Source of the DNA: Mesorhizobium australicum WSM2073 | GTDB taxonomy: Bacteria; Pseudomonadota; Alphaproteobacteria; Rhizobiales; Rhizobiaceae | DNA: 64,000 nucleotides | NCBI RefSeq assembly: GCF_000230995.2 | Contig: NC_019973.1 | Span: 4,354,001 to 4,418,000 of the forward strand | Direction of reading: 5' to 3' | Part shown: piece by piece, positions 35,660 to 44,929 of the stretch | Position numbering within the stretch: position 1 is the first letter of the stretch | Layout of the letters: each line of letters opens with the position of its first letter | Notes under the pieces: generated by a model | The model's database searches: none | The model's input: only the letters and a program-made list of their open reading frames with translations | Told to the model about the DNA's origin: nothing | Position numbers and translations under genes: made by a program

Positions 35660-36391
35660 ATGAAGCAGGCAGCGATCGCCGACGGCCCGAAACTGACCGT
35701 GGTCGATTCCATGCTGATGAAGCGGGTGTTCTACGCGTTCGCGGCTCTGGCCTTGCTGTCGATAGCCATCAGCCTTGGCGGCAAATGGTTCGGCCGTTCC
35801 ATTGCCATGGCCGGCTACACCGACGACGCGACCGTGCGCGAAGTGGTGATCGGCAACAACGTCATAACCGTGCCGGCCAATTTCATCCGGTTCGAGCAGG
35901 CCCGGCGCGACGGCGTCGCCACGCGCCTCGACCTTTATATGCGCTATCCCCAGATGGACGGCTACAGCGAGGCGTCGCGCGATGATTTCAATCACGCCGG
36001 AGCCAACAGGAACATCATTTTCCTGTCCTTCGAGCAGCAGATGATGTCGCGCGACATGAGCGGCCGGTTCGGGCCGATCTACAGCGCGCTCATCATCCAG
36101 CCCGGCATACCAGGCCCCGGCGGCACGACGGTCTACGGGTTCAATGAGAAATCAGGCTACCTGAACGAGGTGCTGGTCGTCGGCAAGCGCGCGGGCACCG
36201 ACCCTTTCGTGGCCCGCTGCCTCAGCGGGCCGAGCGCCGGCGAATCGCTGGCGCCCTGCGAGCGGGACATCCATGTCGGGGACGATCTCAGCCTTACCTA
36301 TCGCTTCCCAAGGGAATTCCTTGGCGATTGGCAGACGCTCGACCTGGCAATCACGGCCAAGGCGAGGCGAATCCTCAAGACCGGACATTGA
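35660..36391 (+). CDS. membrane-anchored hypothetical protein
   Basis: A 243-residue protein with one membrane segment (about 24-43, FYAFAALALLSIAISLG). A domain of unknown function outside the membrane follows (REVVIGNNVITVPANFIRFEQ, then RLDLYMRYPQMDGYS). Two cysteines in ARCLSG and APCERD may pair. I cannot assign a family. The start at 35660 has GAGGA before it. It is divergent from the small membrane protein gene. Confidence 0.82.
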   Translation: MKQAAIADGPKLTVVDSMLMKRVFYAFAALALLSIAISLGGKWFGRSIAMAGYTDDATVREVVIGNNVITVPANFIRFEQARRDGVATRLDLYMRYPQMDGYSEASRDDFNHAGANRNIIFLSFEQQMMSRDMSGRFGPIYSALIIQPGIPGPGGTTVYGFNEKSGYLNEVLVVGKRAGTDPFVARCLSGPSAGESLAPCERDIHVGDDLSLTYRFPREFLGDWQTLDLAITAKARRILKTGH

Positions 36392-36443
36392 CAGGCTAAA
36401 GAGGCCGGCCGCGCTCGATGCGGCCTGCCGTGGCATTGCGGGC

Positions 36444-36647
36444 TCAGGCCAGGTCGATGTCCAGGATCGCCATCGAGAAATTGTAGTCGCCGTCGTCCTC
36501 GTCCTTGAAGACGATGCCGAGGAATTCGTCACCGACATAGACCTCGGCCGAATCTTCCTTGCGCGGCCGTGCCTTGACCTCAAGCTTGGGGTTCTGGAAG
36601 ACGCGCTTGAAATAGGCGTCCAGCTTTCTGATTTCGTCCGGCTTCAA
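36444..36647 (-). CDS. DUF3126 family protein
   Basis: A 67-residue protein matching DUF3126, small acidic alphaproteobacterial proteins: KPDEIRKLDAYFKRVFQNP, then SAEVYVGDEFLGIVF and YNFSMAILDIDL. I place the start at a TTG (36647) because GGAG lies at the right distance and relatives begin at this residue. A longer frame to 36704 adds an unlikely Arg-rich head. Function unknown. It follows cysE on the same strand. Confidence 0.87.
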   Translation of the reverse strand: MKPDEIRKLDAYFKRVFQNPKLEVKARPRKEDSAEVYVGDEFLGIVFKDEDDGDYNFSMAILDIDLA

Positions 36648-36786
36648 CAGTCTTCTCCGATCATCGGCTTGCTCGTTTGAACGGCGCTTCTGGCACGTCG
36701 ACAATGGCGATGTAAAGGCAAGCCGGCCTTATTGCACCGGAAGCGGCAGCGCTGCCGGGCATTCATCCGGGGCAACTGCCGGCAAA

Positions 36787-37635
36787 TCAGATATCGAAAC
36801 TGATGACATGGTCCATCTTCTGCGACGGCAGAAGCTGGTCCATCTGGCGCGAAGGCTGGTCGCAGCCGGTCTCGCCAACCACGCGGGCCGGTACGCCGGC
36901 TACCGTCTTGTTGTGCGGCACAGGCGACAGCACCACCGATCCGGCGGCAATCTTGGAGCAATGGCCGATCTCGATGTTACCGAGAATCTTGGCGCCGGCG
37001 CCAATCAGCACGCCGTGGCGGATCTTGGGATGGCGGTCGCCACCGGCCTTGCCGGTGCCGCCCAGCGTCACGCCATGCAGGATCGACACGTCGTCCTCGA
37101 TAACCGCCGTCTCGCCGACGACGAGGCCGGTGGCGTGATCGATGAAGATGCCCTTGCCGATGCGCGCGGCCGGATTGATGTCGGTCTGGAAGACCGCGGA
37201 CGAACGGCTCTGCAGGTAAAGCGCGAAATCCTTGCGGCCGTGGTTCCACAGCCAATGCGCCAGCCGGTGGGTCTGGATGGCATGAAAGCCCTTGAAATAG
37301 AGCACCGGCATGATGAACCGGTCGCAAGCCGGGTCGCGGTCATAGTAAGCCTGTATGTCGACGCGCACCGTGGTCGGCCAGTCCTTGTCGTCGGCGAGCA
37401 TCGACTTGAAGGTCTGGCGGATGAGATCGGAGCCGATATCCTGATGGGCAAGCCGCTCCGCGATCCTATGGATGACAGCCTCTTCCAGACTCTCCTGGTT
37501 GAGGATCGTGGAATAGAGGAACGCGGCCAGCAAGGGATCGCGGTTGACCGCTTCCATCGCTTCGTCGCGGATCGAACGCCAGATCGGGTCGACCGGCTGC
37601 AATGCGCTTTGGCGGGAAATGCTGATGCTGTTCAT
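36787..37635 (-). CDS. cysE: serine O-acetyltransferase
   Basis: First step of cysteine synthesis: acetylates L-serine from acetyl-CoA. About 282 residues. An N-terminal helical domain (PVDPIWRSIRDEAMEAVNRDP, LLAAFLYSTILNQESL) precedes the left-handed beta-helix, with DINPAARIGKGIFIDHATGL, SILHGVTLGGTG and GDRHPKI. The C-terminal tail ends VISFDI; an Ile at the end is typical of CysE that docks to CysK. The start at 37635 (MNSISISRQ) is preferred over a longer frame to 37683. Confidence 0.96.
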   Translation of the reverse strand: MNSISISRQSALQPVDPIWRSIRDEAMEAVNRDPLLAAFLYSTILNQESLEEAVIHRIAERLAHQDIGSDLIRQTFKSMLADDKDWPTTVRVDIQAYYDRDPACDRFIMPVLYFKGFHAIQTHRLAHWLWNHGRKDFALYLQSRSSAVFQTDINPAARIGKGIFIDHATGLVVGETAVIEDDVSILHGVTLGGTGKAGGDRHPKIRHGVLIGAGAKILGNIEIGHCSKIAAGSVVLSPVPHNKTVAGVPARVVGETGCDQPSRQMDQLLPSQKMDHVISFDI

Positions 37636-37768
37636 CGACGTCTCGTCCTGCGTCCTGCTAGTCTGCCTGCCATCTGGCCGCACATATAAGCCAGTTCATA
37701 GCATGATTGAACTCAATTTTCCTTAGTGCTGTGTCAAATGGATTTGGTTCGCGGGAATTCAAGCAGCC

Positions 37769-38365
37769 ATGGAAAACGAACCCTTGATCGACGATGCCCT
37801 TAAAACCGAGCTTTCGGTCCTCTACAAGGCCGGCGATCGCCCCTATCACAACCTCGCCCATATCGAAGCGATGCTGGGTCTGGCCGGCGACTATCGAACG
37901 CTTCTGGACGACCCGGAGGCCGTCGAAGCGGCGATCTGGTTCCACGACGCCGTCTACGACAGCAGGGCCAAGGACAATGAGGCGCAAAGTGCCGCCCTTG
38001 CCGAGCAAAAGCTCGCCGGCCGCATCGATGCCGGGCGGCTGAGCCACGTCAGCGCAATGATCCTCGCCACCGCCACGCACCAGGTGCCGCTGTTCGACGA
38101 CGTTGCGGCGACGCGCGACGCCAGCTTGTTCCTCGACATGGATCTTTCGATCCTGGGTGCCGCACCGGATGCATTCGACGCCTATGAACGCGCGGTTCGC
38201 CGCGAATATGGCTGGGTGGAAGAGCCTATGTGGCGTGCCGGGCGCGGTGCGGTGCTGAAAGGCTTCCTTGCCCGCCCGCATATTTTTCACACGCAGGAGT
38301 TCCGGCAGCGCTTCGAGCCGCAGGCAAGGCGGAACATGGCACGGTCGCTGCAGGCCTTGACCTGA
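37769..38365 (+). CDS. HD domain metal-dependent phosphohydrolase
   Basis: A 198-residue protein of the predicted HD-superfamily hydrolases. Motifs are YHNLAHIEAM, AIWFHDAVYDS and FLDMDLSILG, which give the His/Asp metal set, and a Cys-free helical rest. The substrate, often a nucleotide in this group, is unknown. The ribosome site is weak. It is a single gene, divergent from cysE. Confidence 0.9.
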   Translation: MENEPLIDDALKTELSVLYKAGDRPYHNLAHIEAMLGLAGDYRTLLDDPEAVEAAIWFHDAVYDSRAKDNEAQSAALAEQKLAGRIDAGRLSHVSAMILATATHQVPLFDDVAATRDASLFLDMDLSILGAAPDAFDAYERAVRREYGWVEEPMWRAGRGAVLKGFLARPHIFHTQEFRQRFEPQARRNMARSLQALT

Positions 38366-38415
38366 TTTAGATCATTTTCGCGACCCGAGACGCTCGTCCC
38401 CCAAACGCCGGAGCC

Positions 38416-39183
38416 TCAGAGCGGATTTTCGGCATAAAACTCCAGCACGCGCTGCTTGAAGGTCTTGTCCCCGACGGCCAGCATATGGTCCCTGCCCTCG
38501 ATGTGGAAGGCCCTGGCGTTCGGCATCAGCGCCGCAAGCTCGTCCGGCGATCCGCCAATGTCGTCGGTGGTACCGACCGCGATCAGCGTCGGCTGGGCGA
38601 TGCGGGCAATATCCTGCTCATCAAGCAGTTCCCGTGAGGTCACGATGCAGGCGGCAAGCGCCCGGCGGTCGCTGCGGGTCTGGTCGGCGAAGGCGCGAAA
38701 AGAGCGACCGCGCGGATGGGTGGTCGCGGCCGGATCCTCGGCCAGAAGGGCGGCCGCGATCGGATCCCAATCGCCTACTCCATCGATCATGCCGATGCCG
38801 AGGCCACCAAAAACCAGCGTCGCCACTTTGTCCGGGTCGGACAGTGCCAGGAAGGCCGCGATGCGCGCGCCCATCGAATAACCCATGACATGGGCGCGCT
38901 CGATGCCGAGATGACCGAGCAGGGCTGCCGCGTCCGAAGCCATTTTCGCCGGTGTATAGTCGGCCTCCTCATAGCTCTTGGATGACGAGCCGTGGCCGCG
39001 ATTGTCGAAGGCAATGGCGCGGTAGCCGGCATCGTTGAGCGTCTTGAACCATCCGGGCGACACCCAGTTGACATAATGGCTCGATGCAAAGCCGTGGATC
39101 ATGAGCACCGGATCGCCCTCGCCCGATGCCGGCTGGCGGTCGAGGAAGGCTAGATCGAACCCGTCATGAGAGAAAAACTGCAT
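38416..39183 (-). CDS. alpha/beta hydrolase
   Basis: A 255-residue hydrolase. The oxyanion segment is MIHGFASSH, the nucleophile Ser sits in GYSMGA, the acid is likely in GTTDD and the His in EGRDHML near the C-terminus. The closest general class is soluble alpha/beta hydrolases of unknown substrate. The start at 39183 has a weak site (GGTGG). It is downstream of the DUF192 gene on the same strand, 21 bases apart, probably co-transcribed. Confidence 0.92.
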   Translation of the reverse strand: MQFFSHDGFDLAFLDRQPASGEGDPVLMIHGFASSHYVNWVSPGWFKTLNDAGYRAIAFDNRGHGSSSKSYEEADYTPAKMASDAAALLGHLGIERAHVMGYSMGARIAAFLALSDPDKVATLVFGGLGIGMIDGVGDWDPIAAALLAEDPAATTHPRGRSFRAFADQTRSDRRALAACIVTSRELLDEQDIARIAQPTLIAVGTTDDIGGSPDELAALMPNARAFHIEGRDHMLAVGDKTFKQRVLEFYAENPL

Positions 39184-39204
39184 CGGCTACACCACCATCG
39201 GCAT

Positions 39205-39765
39205 TCAGCCGCCGCCACTTGGCGCATCGCCCTTGTCCGCCGGCGGCGAGCTCGGACCGGAGACCGTGCCGATCGCCGGATGGCTCAACAGATTGCCATA
39301 TTCGATGCCGTTCCTGGCGGCCGTGCCGGCCTTGAGTTCAAGTACGAAACGCACGGGTACGCCAGGTGAAATGACGGCCTCGGACTGCGGTACGCCCTGT
39401 TTGACAGCCCGGATCTTGCCGTCCTGACCAATAAAGATCAGGTCAAGCGGCATCGACGTGTTCTTCATCCAGAAGCCGACCTGTTGCTGGATCGGAAAAA
39501 CGAACAGCATGCCATGGTCGTCCGCCATCTCCTGGCGATACATCAGCCCGGCCTCCCGCTCCGCGTCGGTGTCAGCGACTTCAATGGAAAACGAGCGATC
39601 TCCGTTTTTCGTCGCCACAACCAGCGGCGCGGGATCGACGGGAAGGACCATGGCCCGGCCATCGGCCGCGCTGGGTACCTGGAAATAGAAGAATGCGGCG
39701 GCGGCGACCATGACGGCAGCCACGGCGCACATCACGCCCGCCGTCAGCCCGTTCCTGTGTGTCAT
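39205..39765 (-). CDS. DUF192 family protein
   Basis: A 186-residue protein with an N-terminal membrane segment (about 10-28). It carries the DUF192 motif: DTDAEREAGLMYRQEMADD, MLFVFP, FWMKNTSMPLDLIFI and a C-terminal strand set. The family is a small exported or anchored fold of unknown function. A low-complexity Pro/Ser/Gly tail ends it. The start at 39765 has GAGGA upstream. It is part of a minus-strand row with the double cold-shock gene and the hydrolase. Confidence 0.93.
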   Translation of the reverse strand: MTHRNGLTAGVMCAVAAVMVAAAAFFYFQVPSAADGRAMVLPVDPAPLVVATKNGDRSFSIEVADTDAEREAGLMYRQEMADDHGMLFVFPIQQQVGFWMKNTSMPLDLIFIGQDGKIRAVKQGVPQSEAVISPGVPVRFVLELKAGTAARNGIEYGNLLSHPAIGTVSGPSSPPADKGDAPSGGG

Positions 39766-39788
39766 ATGAAATCCTCGGCCGGATCGCC

Positions 39789-40382
39789 CTAGTGCGAAAC
39801 CGGCAAGGTGCCCATATCGGGGTGAATTTCGGCGGCCATAAGGCCTTTGTCACCGCGGCCGAAACGGACAAGCACGACCTGCCCTGGCCGAAGCTCGGTG
39901 ATGCCGTAGCGCCGCAAGGTCTCCATATGGACGAAAATGTCCTCGGTGCCCTCGCCGCGCGTCAGAAAACCAAACCCCTTGGTGCGGTTGAACCATTTGA
40001 CCAAAGCGCGTTCGAGCCCGCTCTCCGGAGTCACCGAGACGTGGGTGCGCTGCTCCTGCATTTCCGCGGGATGGACGGCGGTGGTGACATCCATGGAAAG
40101 CACACGGAACGCCTGCAGCCCGCGCTCACCCTGCTTGACAAGGCAGACCACGCGCGCGCCTTCCAGGGCAGTCTGGAAGCCGTCCCGTCGAAGGCAAGTC
40201 ACATGGAGGAGGATATCGCCCGAAACACCGTCATCGGGAAGGATAAAGCCATAGCCCTTGGCCACATCGAACCATTTGATGGCGCCGGCAATCTCGGCCA
40301 GGTCGGCATCGCCGCCTTCATCGTGAGACAAAGCGTCGCCAAGGGTATTGGCCCGCCCCGTCAAAGAGGCCTTTTCCCCCAT
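39789..40382 (-). CDS. double cold-shock-domain protein
   Basis: A 197-residue protein with two cold-shock domains (about 34-100 and 125-190). Each has an RNA-binding face: [13 protein letters not shown] with DILLH, and [13 protein letters not shown] with DIFVH. Such two-domain CSPs are typical of rhizobia and bind single-stranded nucleic acid, perhaps as RNA chaperones. The start at 40382 is fixed by AGGGGG eight bases upstream. It is first in the row with DUF192 and the hydrolase. Confidence 0.92.
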   Translation of the reverse strand: MGEKASLTGRANTLGDALSHDEGGDADLAEIAGAIKWFDVAKGYGFILPDDGVSGDILLHVTCLRRDGFQTALEGARVVCLVKQGERGLQAFRVLSMDVTTAVHPAEMQEQRTHVSVTPESGLERALVKWFNRTKGFGFLTRGEGTEDIFVHMETLRRYGITELRPGQVVLVRFGRGDKGLMAAEIHPDMGTLPVSH

Positions 40383-40599
40383 AAGAATGCCCCCTTTATT
40401 CAAGAACACCGCAACTGATTCTTGACACCAGATTAACACCGCGGCTTCCGGTGTGTGCAAGACCTGACGTGCCTTTTTTCACGGTTCATTGCGGGAATAC
40501 CGGATTTGTTCTTTGCCGGCACCGCTTGCCGCCTCACGATTGCCCTTTGACCGGGCCGACCCTATGTTGCGCCGCAACCCAACAGATCGAGGAAAACAC

Positions 40600-41040
40600 A
40601 TGCGCTATCTGCACACCATGGTCCGCGTCGCCGATGTCGATGCCTCACTCGATTTCTACTGCAACAAGCTCGGCCTGAAGGAAGTTCGCCGCTATGAAAA
40701 CGAGCAGGGCCGCTTCACGCTGATCTTCCTGGCCGCTTCGGAAGACGAGCAGAGCGGCATCAACGAGAAGGCGCCGCTGGTCGAACTCACCTACAATTGG
40801 GATCCGGAAGACTACAAGGGCGGGCGCAATTTCGGTCACCTCGCCTATGAGGTCGACGATATCTACGCCACTTGCCAGCATCTGATGGACAATGGCGTCA
40901 CCATCAACCGGCCGCCGCGCGACGGCAACATGGCTTTCATCAAGTCGCCTGACGGCATCTCCATCGAGCTTCTGCAAAAAGGCCCAGCGAAGGCCAAGGC
41001 CGAGCCGTGGGCATCGATGGCGAATACCGGAAGCTGGTAA
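40600..41040 (+). CDS. gloA: lactoylglutathione lyase (glyoxalase I)
   Basis: Isomerises the methylglyoxal-glutathione adduct to S-lactoylglutathione, removing toxic methylglyoxal. The 146-residue protein begins MRYLHTMVRVADVDASLDFY and keeps the metal set His 5, Glu in VELTYNW, His in FGHLAYEV and Glu in SIELLQK. The start at 40600 has GAGGAAAA before it. A hairpin follows the stop. Confidence 0.94.
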   Translation: MRYLHTMVRVADVDASLDFYCNKLGLKEVRRYENEQGRFTLIFLAASEDEQSGINEKAPLVELTYNWDPEDYKGGRNFGHLAYEVDDIYATCQHLMDNGVTINRPPRDGNMAFIKSPDGISIELLQKGPAKAKAEPWASMANTGSW

Positions 41041-41052
41041 TCGATCACCTTT

Positions 41053-41075
41053 TCGAGTGGCCGGCGGCCACTCGA
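41053..41075 (+). terminator. stem-loop after gloA
   Basis: TCGAGTGGCC and GGCCACTCGA form a perfect 10-bp stem around a 3-base loop, 13 bases after the gloA stop. The T-run is poor (TGGTGTTT), so it is a possible terminator. Confidence 0.5.
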
Positions 41076-41167
41076 TGGTGTTTGGCGAGGTTGTGCCTAT
41101 CTATGCAGCCATGGCGCCTGCCCGGAAGAGCGGCGCCTCGTATGAGATTGAGCTTCGGAGAACCTTC

Positions 41168-41461
41168 ATGCCGACAAGCCATGCCAATGTCGCCACGGCC
41201 CATGCAAGCCGCTATCTGCAACAGCTGTGCAAGCATTGGGCGCACAAGTTTCCCGTCGAGTTCGACCCCAACCACGGCATCATCGACCTTTCACTCGGCC
41301 GTACGGTCATGGACGCCGACGGGGCAGCGCTGCACATCACGGTATCGACCGACGAGCCCGCTTCGATCGAGCGCCTCGAAAGCGTCGTTGCCGACCACAT
41401 CAAGCGCTTTGCGTTCCGCGAAGAACTGGCCTTCGACTGGAAACGCGCCGAGGCGGCATAG
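41168..41461 (+). CDS. DUF2218 family protein
   Basis: A 97-residue protein matching DUF2218: HASRYLQQLCKHWAHKFPVEF, a Gly-Arg-Thr-Val-Met segment, and a C-terminal helix HIKRFAFREELAFDWKRAEA. Members often sit near iron or siderophore genes in other bacteria, but nothing here supports that. The start at 41168 has GGAGAAC upstream. Single gene. Confidence 0.9.
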   Translation: MPTSHANVATAHASRYLQQLCKHWAHKFPVEFDPNHGIIDLSLGRTVMDADGAALHITVSTDEPASIERLESVVADHIKRFAFREELAFDWKRAEAA

Positions 41462-41508
41462 TTCGTTCATGCGTGTCGCCGCCGCGCATTTCCGGCGAGA
41501 CGCATGGA

Positions 41509-42063
41509 TCAATCGCTGCCGGACTTGCCCGCCATCTCCAGCAGCGCCAGCACCGAACGCCAATTGCGTGCCGTGCCCGGCACTTTCAACGTGCGCGGAA
41601 TGAGGTTGGCGAACACCGATTTGCCGAGCCCGTCCGGCGCGCTGAGGTAGAGCACGTCGCCCTTGACCTCGAAACGCTCGGGACCAGTGCACTTTTCCGC
41701 CAACCGCGCCACCTCGTCGGCGGTCGGCTCACGCTCCAGCGCATAGGCGTGGAGCTTTGTGTGGTCGGCGGCCGCTTCCGGATATGGATTTTCGCGCACC
41801 AGCCTTTCGAACCATTTGAAATCGCGCACCATGATGCGCGAATGGAAACCCCATTTTGTCTCGAAGGCCGCCTCGATCCGTTTGGTCAGCGCGGCCGCAT
41901 CACCGTTGTCGGCCCGGAACACGACATTGCCGCTCTGCACATAGGTGGCGACATCGGAAAAGCCGAGATCCTCGAAGAAGGCCCGCAACTCCGCCATCTT
42001 GACGATGCGGTTGCCGCCGACATTGATGCCGGAAAACAGGGCGATGAAGATCTTTCCGCTCAT
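41509..42063 (-). CDS. DUF1697 family protein
   Basis: A 184-residue protein of the DUF1697 family: IALFSGINVGGNRIVKMAEL, DVATYVQSGNVVFRA, the LYLSAPDGLGKS segment and the closing ARNWRSVLALLEMA. The fold is known from structural genomics; function is not established. It starts inside the ilvA stop codon (ATGA overlap), so it is translationally coupled to ilvA. Confidence 0.93.
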   Translation of the reverse strand: MSGKIFIALFSGINVGGNRIVKMAELRAFFEDLGFSDVATYVQSGNVVFRADNGDAAALTKRIEAAFETKWGFHSRIMVRDFKWFERLVRENPYPEAAADHTKLHAYALEREPTADEVARLAEKCTGPERFEVKGDVLYLSAPDGLGKSVFANLIPRTLKVPGTARNWRSVLALLEMAGKSGSD

Positions 42064-43316
42064 ATGATGAACCCGGCCAATGTCTCGTTTTCGGTGATGT
42101 CCTGATACTGGACGCCCTCGGCCCCGAAATTTGCCTCAAGGAGATCGAAATTGCGCCGATCCTTGGTTTCGATGCCGATCAGCACCGAGCCGAAATTGCG
42201 CGCCGACTTCTTCAGATATTCGAAGCGGGCGATGTCGTCGTCGGGACCCAGCATGTCGAGGAAGTCGCGCAGCGCGCCCGGCCGCTGCGGAAAACGGATG
42301 ATGAAGTATTTCTTCAGGCCCTCGAAGCGCAGCGCCCTTTCCTTGACGTCCGGCAGCCGCTCGAAATCGAAATTGCCCCCAGACACCACGGCGACGATGG
42401 TCTTGCCCCTGATCTCCTTCCTGGAAAAATCCTTCAGCGCGTCGATCGCCAGCGCGCCGGCGGGCTCCAGGACCACGCCTTCGATGTTGAGCATCTCGAT
42501 CATGGTCGCGCAGAGCCGATTTTCCGGGATGAGCCGCACGCTGTCGGCGGCAAACTCCTTGAGATAGCGCAAAGGTTCGCGGCCGATCTCGGCCACCGCC
42601 GCGCCGTCGACGAAGTTGTCGACCTTGGCGAGCTTCAGCCGTTTTCCCGCGGCGAGGCTCTCGCGCAGGCTCGGCGCGCCGGCCGGCTCGCAGAAGACGA
42701 AACGCGCCTCGCGGCCCTGATCGGCGAAATAGTGCGTCACCCCGGCGGCGAGCCCGCCGCCACCCACCGGCAGCATGACGATGTCGGGCATGCGCCCGCC
42801 CGGCATCTGGTCCGCGATCTCGTAGGCGACCGTCGCCTGACCCTCGATGATATCCTTGTGATCGAAGGGCGGCACCATGTGGGCACCGGATCTTTCGGTG
42901 AATTCGAAGGCGGCGCGGTAGCAGTCGTCGAAGAAATCGCCGACCAGCCTGATCTCGACGAAATCGCCGCCAAACAGCCTGGTCTTGTCGATCTTCTGCT
43001 GCGGCGTCGTCACCGGCATGAACACCACGCCCTTCTTGCCGAAATGGCGGCAGACGAAGGCGAAGCCCTGCGCGTGGTTGCCGGCGGACGCACAGACAAA
43101 CAGCTCGGCCTGGTTGCCTTCGCCAAGCGCCTTGCGGAAGAAGTTGAAGGCGCCACGGATCTTGTAGGAGCGCACGGGGCTCAAATCCTCGCGCTTCAGC
43201 AGCACCCGCGCGCCGGTCTTCTTCGACAGATAGTCATTTTCCTGCAGCGGCGTTTCCGGGAAGATCTGGCGGATCGCGGAGGCGGCGGTGGCGACGCGCG
43301 AGGAAAAGCTGGTCAT
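42060..43316 (-). CDS. ilvA: threonine ammonia-lyase (threonine dehydratase)
   Basis: PLP enzyme that deaminates threonine to 2-oxobutanoate, first step to isoleucine. 418 residues. The PLP Lys is in SYKIRGAFN, the phosphate loop is GGGGLAAG, and a C-terminal ACT-like regulatory part begins near 335 (YFIIRFPQRPGALRDFL), shorter than the E. coli two-domain form. That single-ACT type is seen in many alphaproteobacteria; feedback control by isoleucine is possible. DUF1697 is coupled downstream. Confidence 0.95.
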   Translation of the reverse strand: MTSFSSRVATAASAIRQIFPETPLQENDYLSKKTGARVLLKREDLSPVRSYKIRGAFNFFRKALGEGNQAELFVCASAGNHAQGFAFVCRHFGKKGVVFMPVTTPQQKIDKTRLFGGDFVEIRLVGDFFDDCYRAAFEFTERSGAHMVPPFDHKDIIEGQATVAYEIADQMPGGRMPDIVMLPVGGGGLAAGVTHYFADQGREARFVFCEPAGAPSLRESLAAGKRLKLAKVDNFVDGAAVAEIGREPLRYLKEFAADSVRLIPENRLCATMIEMLNIEGVVLEPAGALAIDALKDFSRKEIRGKTIVAVVSGGNFDFERLPDVKERALRFEGLKKYFIIRFPQRPGALRDFLDMLGPDDDIARFEYLKKSARNFGSVLIGIETKDRRNFDLLEANFGAEGVQYQDITENETLAGFII

Positions 43317-43712
43317 GGCAAGATCATCCCGGGATCGCCCGCGGGCGAGTTAGAGGAGAACCCTATTACACATCCGGCCCCGCAAGACCATTGCCCGGTC
43401 GAGCCCGTGCCCGCAACGGCGCCTTCCCGAAATGCTAGCAAGCACTTGGGGACGTTTGTTCATGCCTCTTCGTCGCGCTGAGCCGCGCATTGGTGGACGC
43501 GGAAGTTCGACATCCGGCCAGTTGCAGGTGCCTGACTTGTGCGACGTTGCGGCCTTGCCACCCGCTTTGGCTTTCGCGCAACACTGCGCCCGCGGTCGCG
43601 AGGCGCCGACCGCATTTTGGCTGGACACGACTTACTTCCGCCGCACTTCGCCTGCTGGGGAGATATCGCGGAGGGTGGATTGGCCCTTTTTGGGCTCGAG
43701 TGGATTTTTGAC
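43317..43712. other. 396-base region before the first DUF900 gene
   Basis: Between the divergent ilvA and the first lipoprotein hydrolase. The frame of the hydrolase stays open upstream to 43539, but that part is not protein-like and has no signal peptide. No other convincing gene. It must hold the promoters of both genes. Confidence 0.4.
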
Positions 43713-44786
43713 GTGCATTTGAAGACGATTTGCATTCTTGCGCTTGCGCTGCTGGTGGCGGGCTGCGGCGGCCGCAAAACCGAGGAACTGCTCGGCAGCG
43801 CGGTCATGTCCGCGCCGGTGACGGAAATCGCAGGCAACCACTCGATCTTCATTGCCACGACCCGTAAGGCCTCCGACGATCCAAACAAGGTTTTCGACGG
43901 CGAACGCTCGGCGACGCTGAACTACGCCCGCGTCAACGTCACCGTTCCCGGTCTCCACCAGACCGGGCAGATCGAGCGGCGCTCACGCGGCAAATCGAAC
44001 GATCCGGCCAAGTATTTCATGGCTTCCGAAGTCGTCGGCTACGACACGCAGCCGAAATTCGCCAGCGCGCTCAGCGCCGACATAGCGGCACGCGGCGGCC
44101 GCGTCATGGTCTTCGTCCACGGCTACAACACCGGCTTCGACGACGCCGTCTACCGCTTGACCCAGATCGTCCACGATTCCGGTTATCCGGGAACGCCGGT
44201 GCTGTTCTCGTGGGCCTCGGGAGCCAAGACCACCGACTATGTCTATGACAAGGAAAGTGCCAGTGCCGCCCGCGACCAGCTCGAAGTGACGTTGCGCATG
44301 CTGGCGCAGAGCGGCGCGCGGCGCATCGACATCGTCGCCCATTCGATGGGAACCTGGGTGACGATGGAGACACTGCGCCAGCTCGCCATCACCGGTGACC
44401 GCGACCTCGGCGGCAAGCTCGGCGACGTGGTGCTCGCCTCTCCCGACATCGACGTCGATGTGTTCAAGAGCCAGATGCGCCGCTATGGCAAGCCGGACAA
44501 GCCGTTCATCCTGCTGTTGTCTGATGACGATCGCGCGCTGAGATTGTCCGGCCTGATCGCCGGCTCGCGCCCACGCGTCGGCGACTACAAGGATGCCGCG
44601 GACCTTGCCTCCTATGGCGTGACGGTCGTCGATCTCTCCAAGGTCAAGGGCAGCGACAGCTTCAACCACACGAAATTCGCCGACAATCCGGCACTGGTGA
44701 AGATGATCGGCCAGCGGCTGCGCGAGGACGATGGTTTCGCCAGCGACCGGGACGTGACCGACCGCATCAGCCTGCTTGGGCAGTAG
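43713..44786 (+). CDS. lipoprotein alpha/beta hydrolase, DUF900 family (copy 1)
   Basis: A 357-residue lipoprotein. A signal peptide with lipobox LLVAGC near residue 18 is followed by a segment with HSIFIATTRKASDDPNKVF and an alpha/beta hydrolase core. The core has VFVHGYNTGFDDAVYR and PVLFSWAS; the nucleophile Ser 211 is in AHSMGT. The start is a GTG (43713) with a moderate site; a TTG six bases on is also possible. The next gene is a close paralogue (same SWAS, AHSMGT and ASPDIDVDVF blocks). The substrate is unknown. The pair may be an operon. Confidence 0.92.
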   Translation: MHLKTICILALALLVAGCGGRKTEELLGSAVMSAPVTEIAGNHSIFIATTRKASDDPNKVFDGERSATLNYARVNVTVPGLHQTGQIERRSRGKSNDPAKYFMASEVVGYDTQPKFASALSADIAARGGRVMVFVHGYNTGFDDAVYRLTQIVHDSGYPGTPVLFSWASGAKTTDYVYDKESASAARDQLEVTLRMLAQSGARRIDIVAHSMGTWVTMETLRQLAITGDRDLGGKLGDVVLASPDIDVDVFKSQMRRYGKPDKPFILLLSDDDRALRLSGLIAGSRPRVGDYKDAADLASYGVTVVDLSKVKGSDSFNHTKFADNPALVKMIGQRLREDDGFASDRDVTDRISLLGQ

Positions 44787-44929
44787 ATGCGGCGCAGCGG
44801 ATTTCGCCGTGCCTGTCCGGCATCGCCGAACGATCGGCTCACTTTGAACTGGACCGCGCCCGCCTCTGGCCTTATCGGAGTATCGAGCGACGTCATGCGT
44901 TTGACGTCCCCCTATGCGGGAGCCGACGC

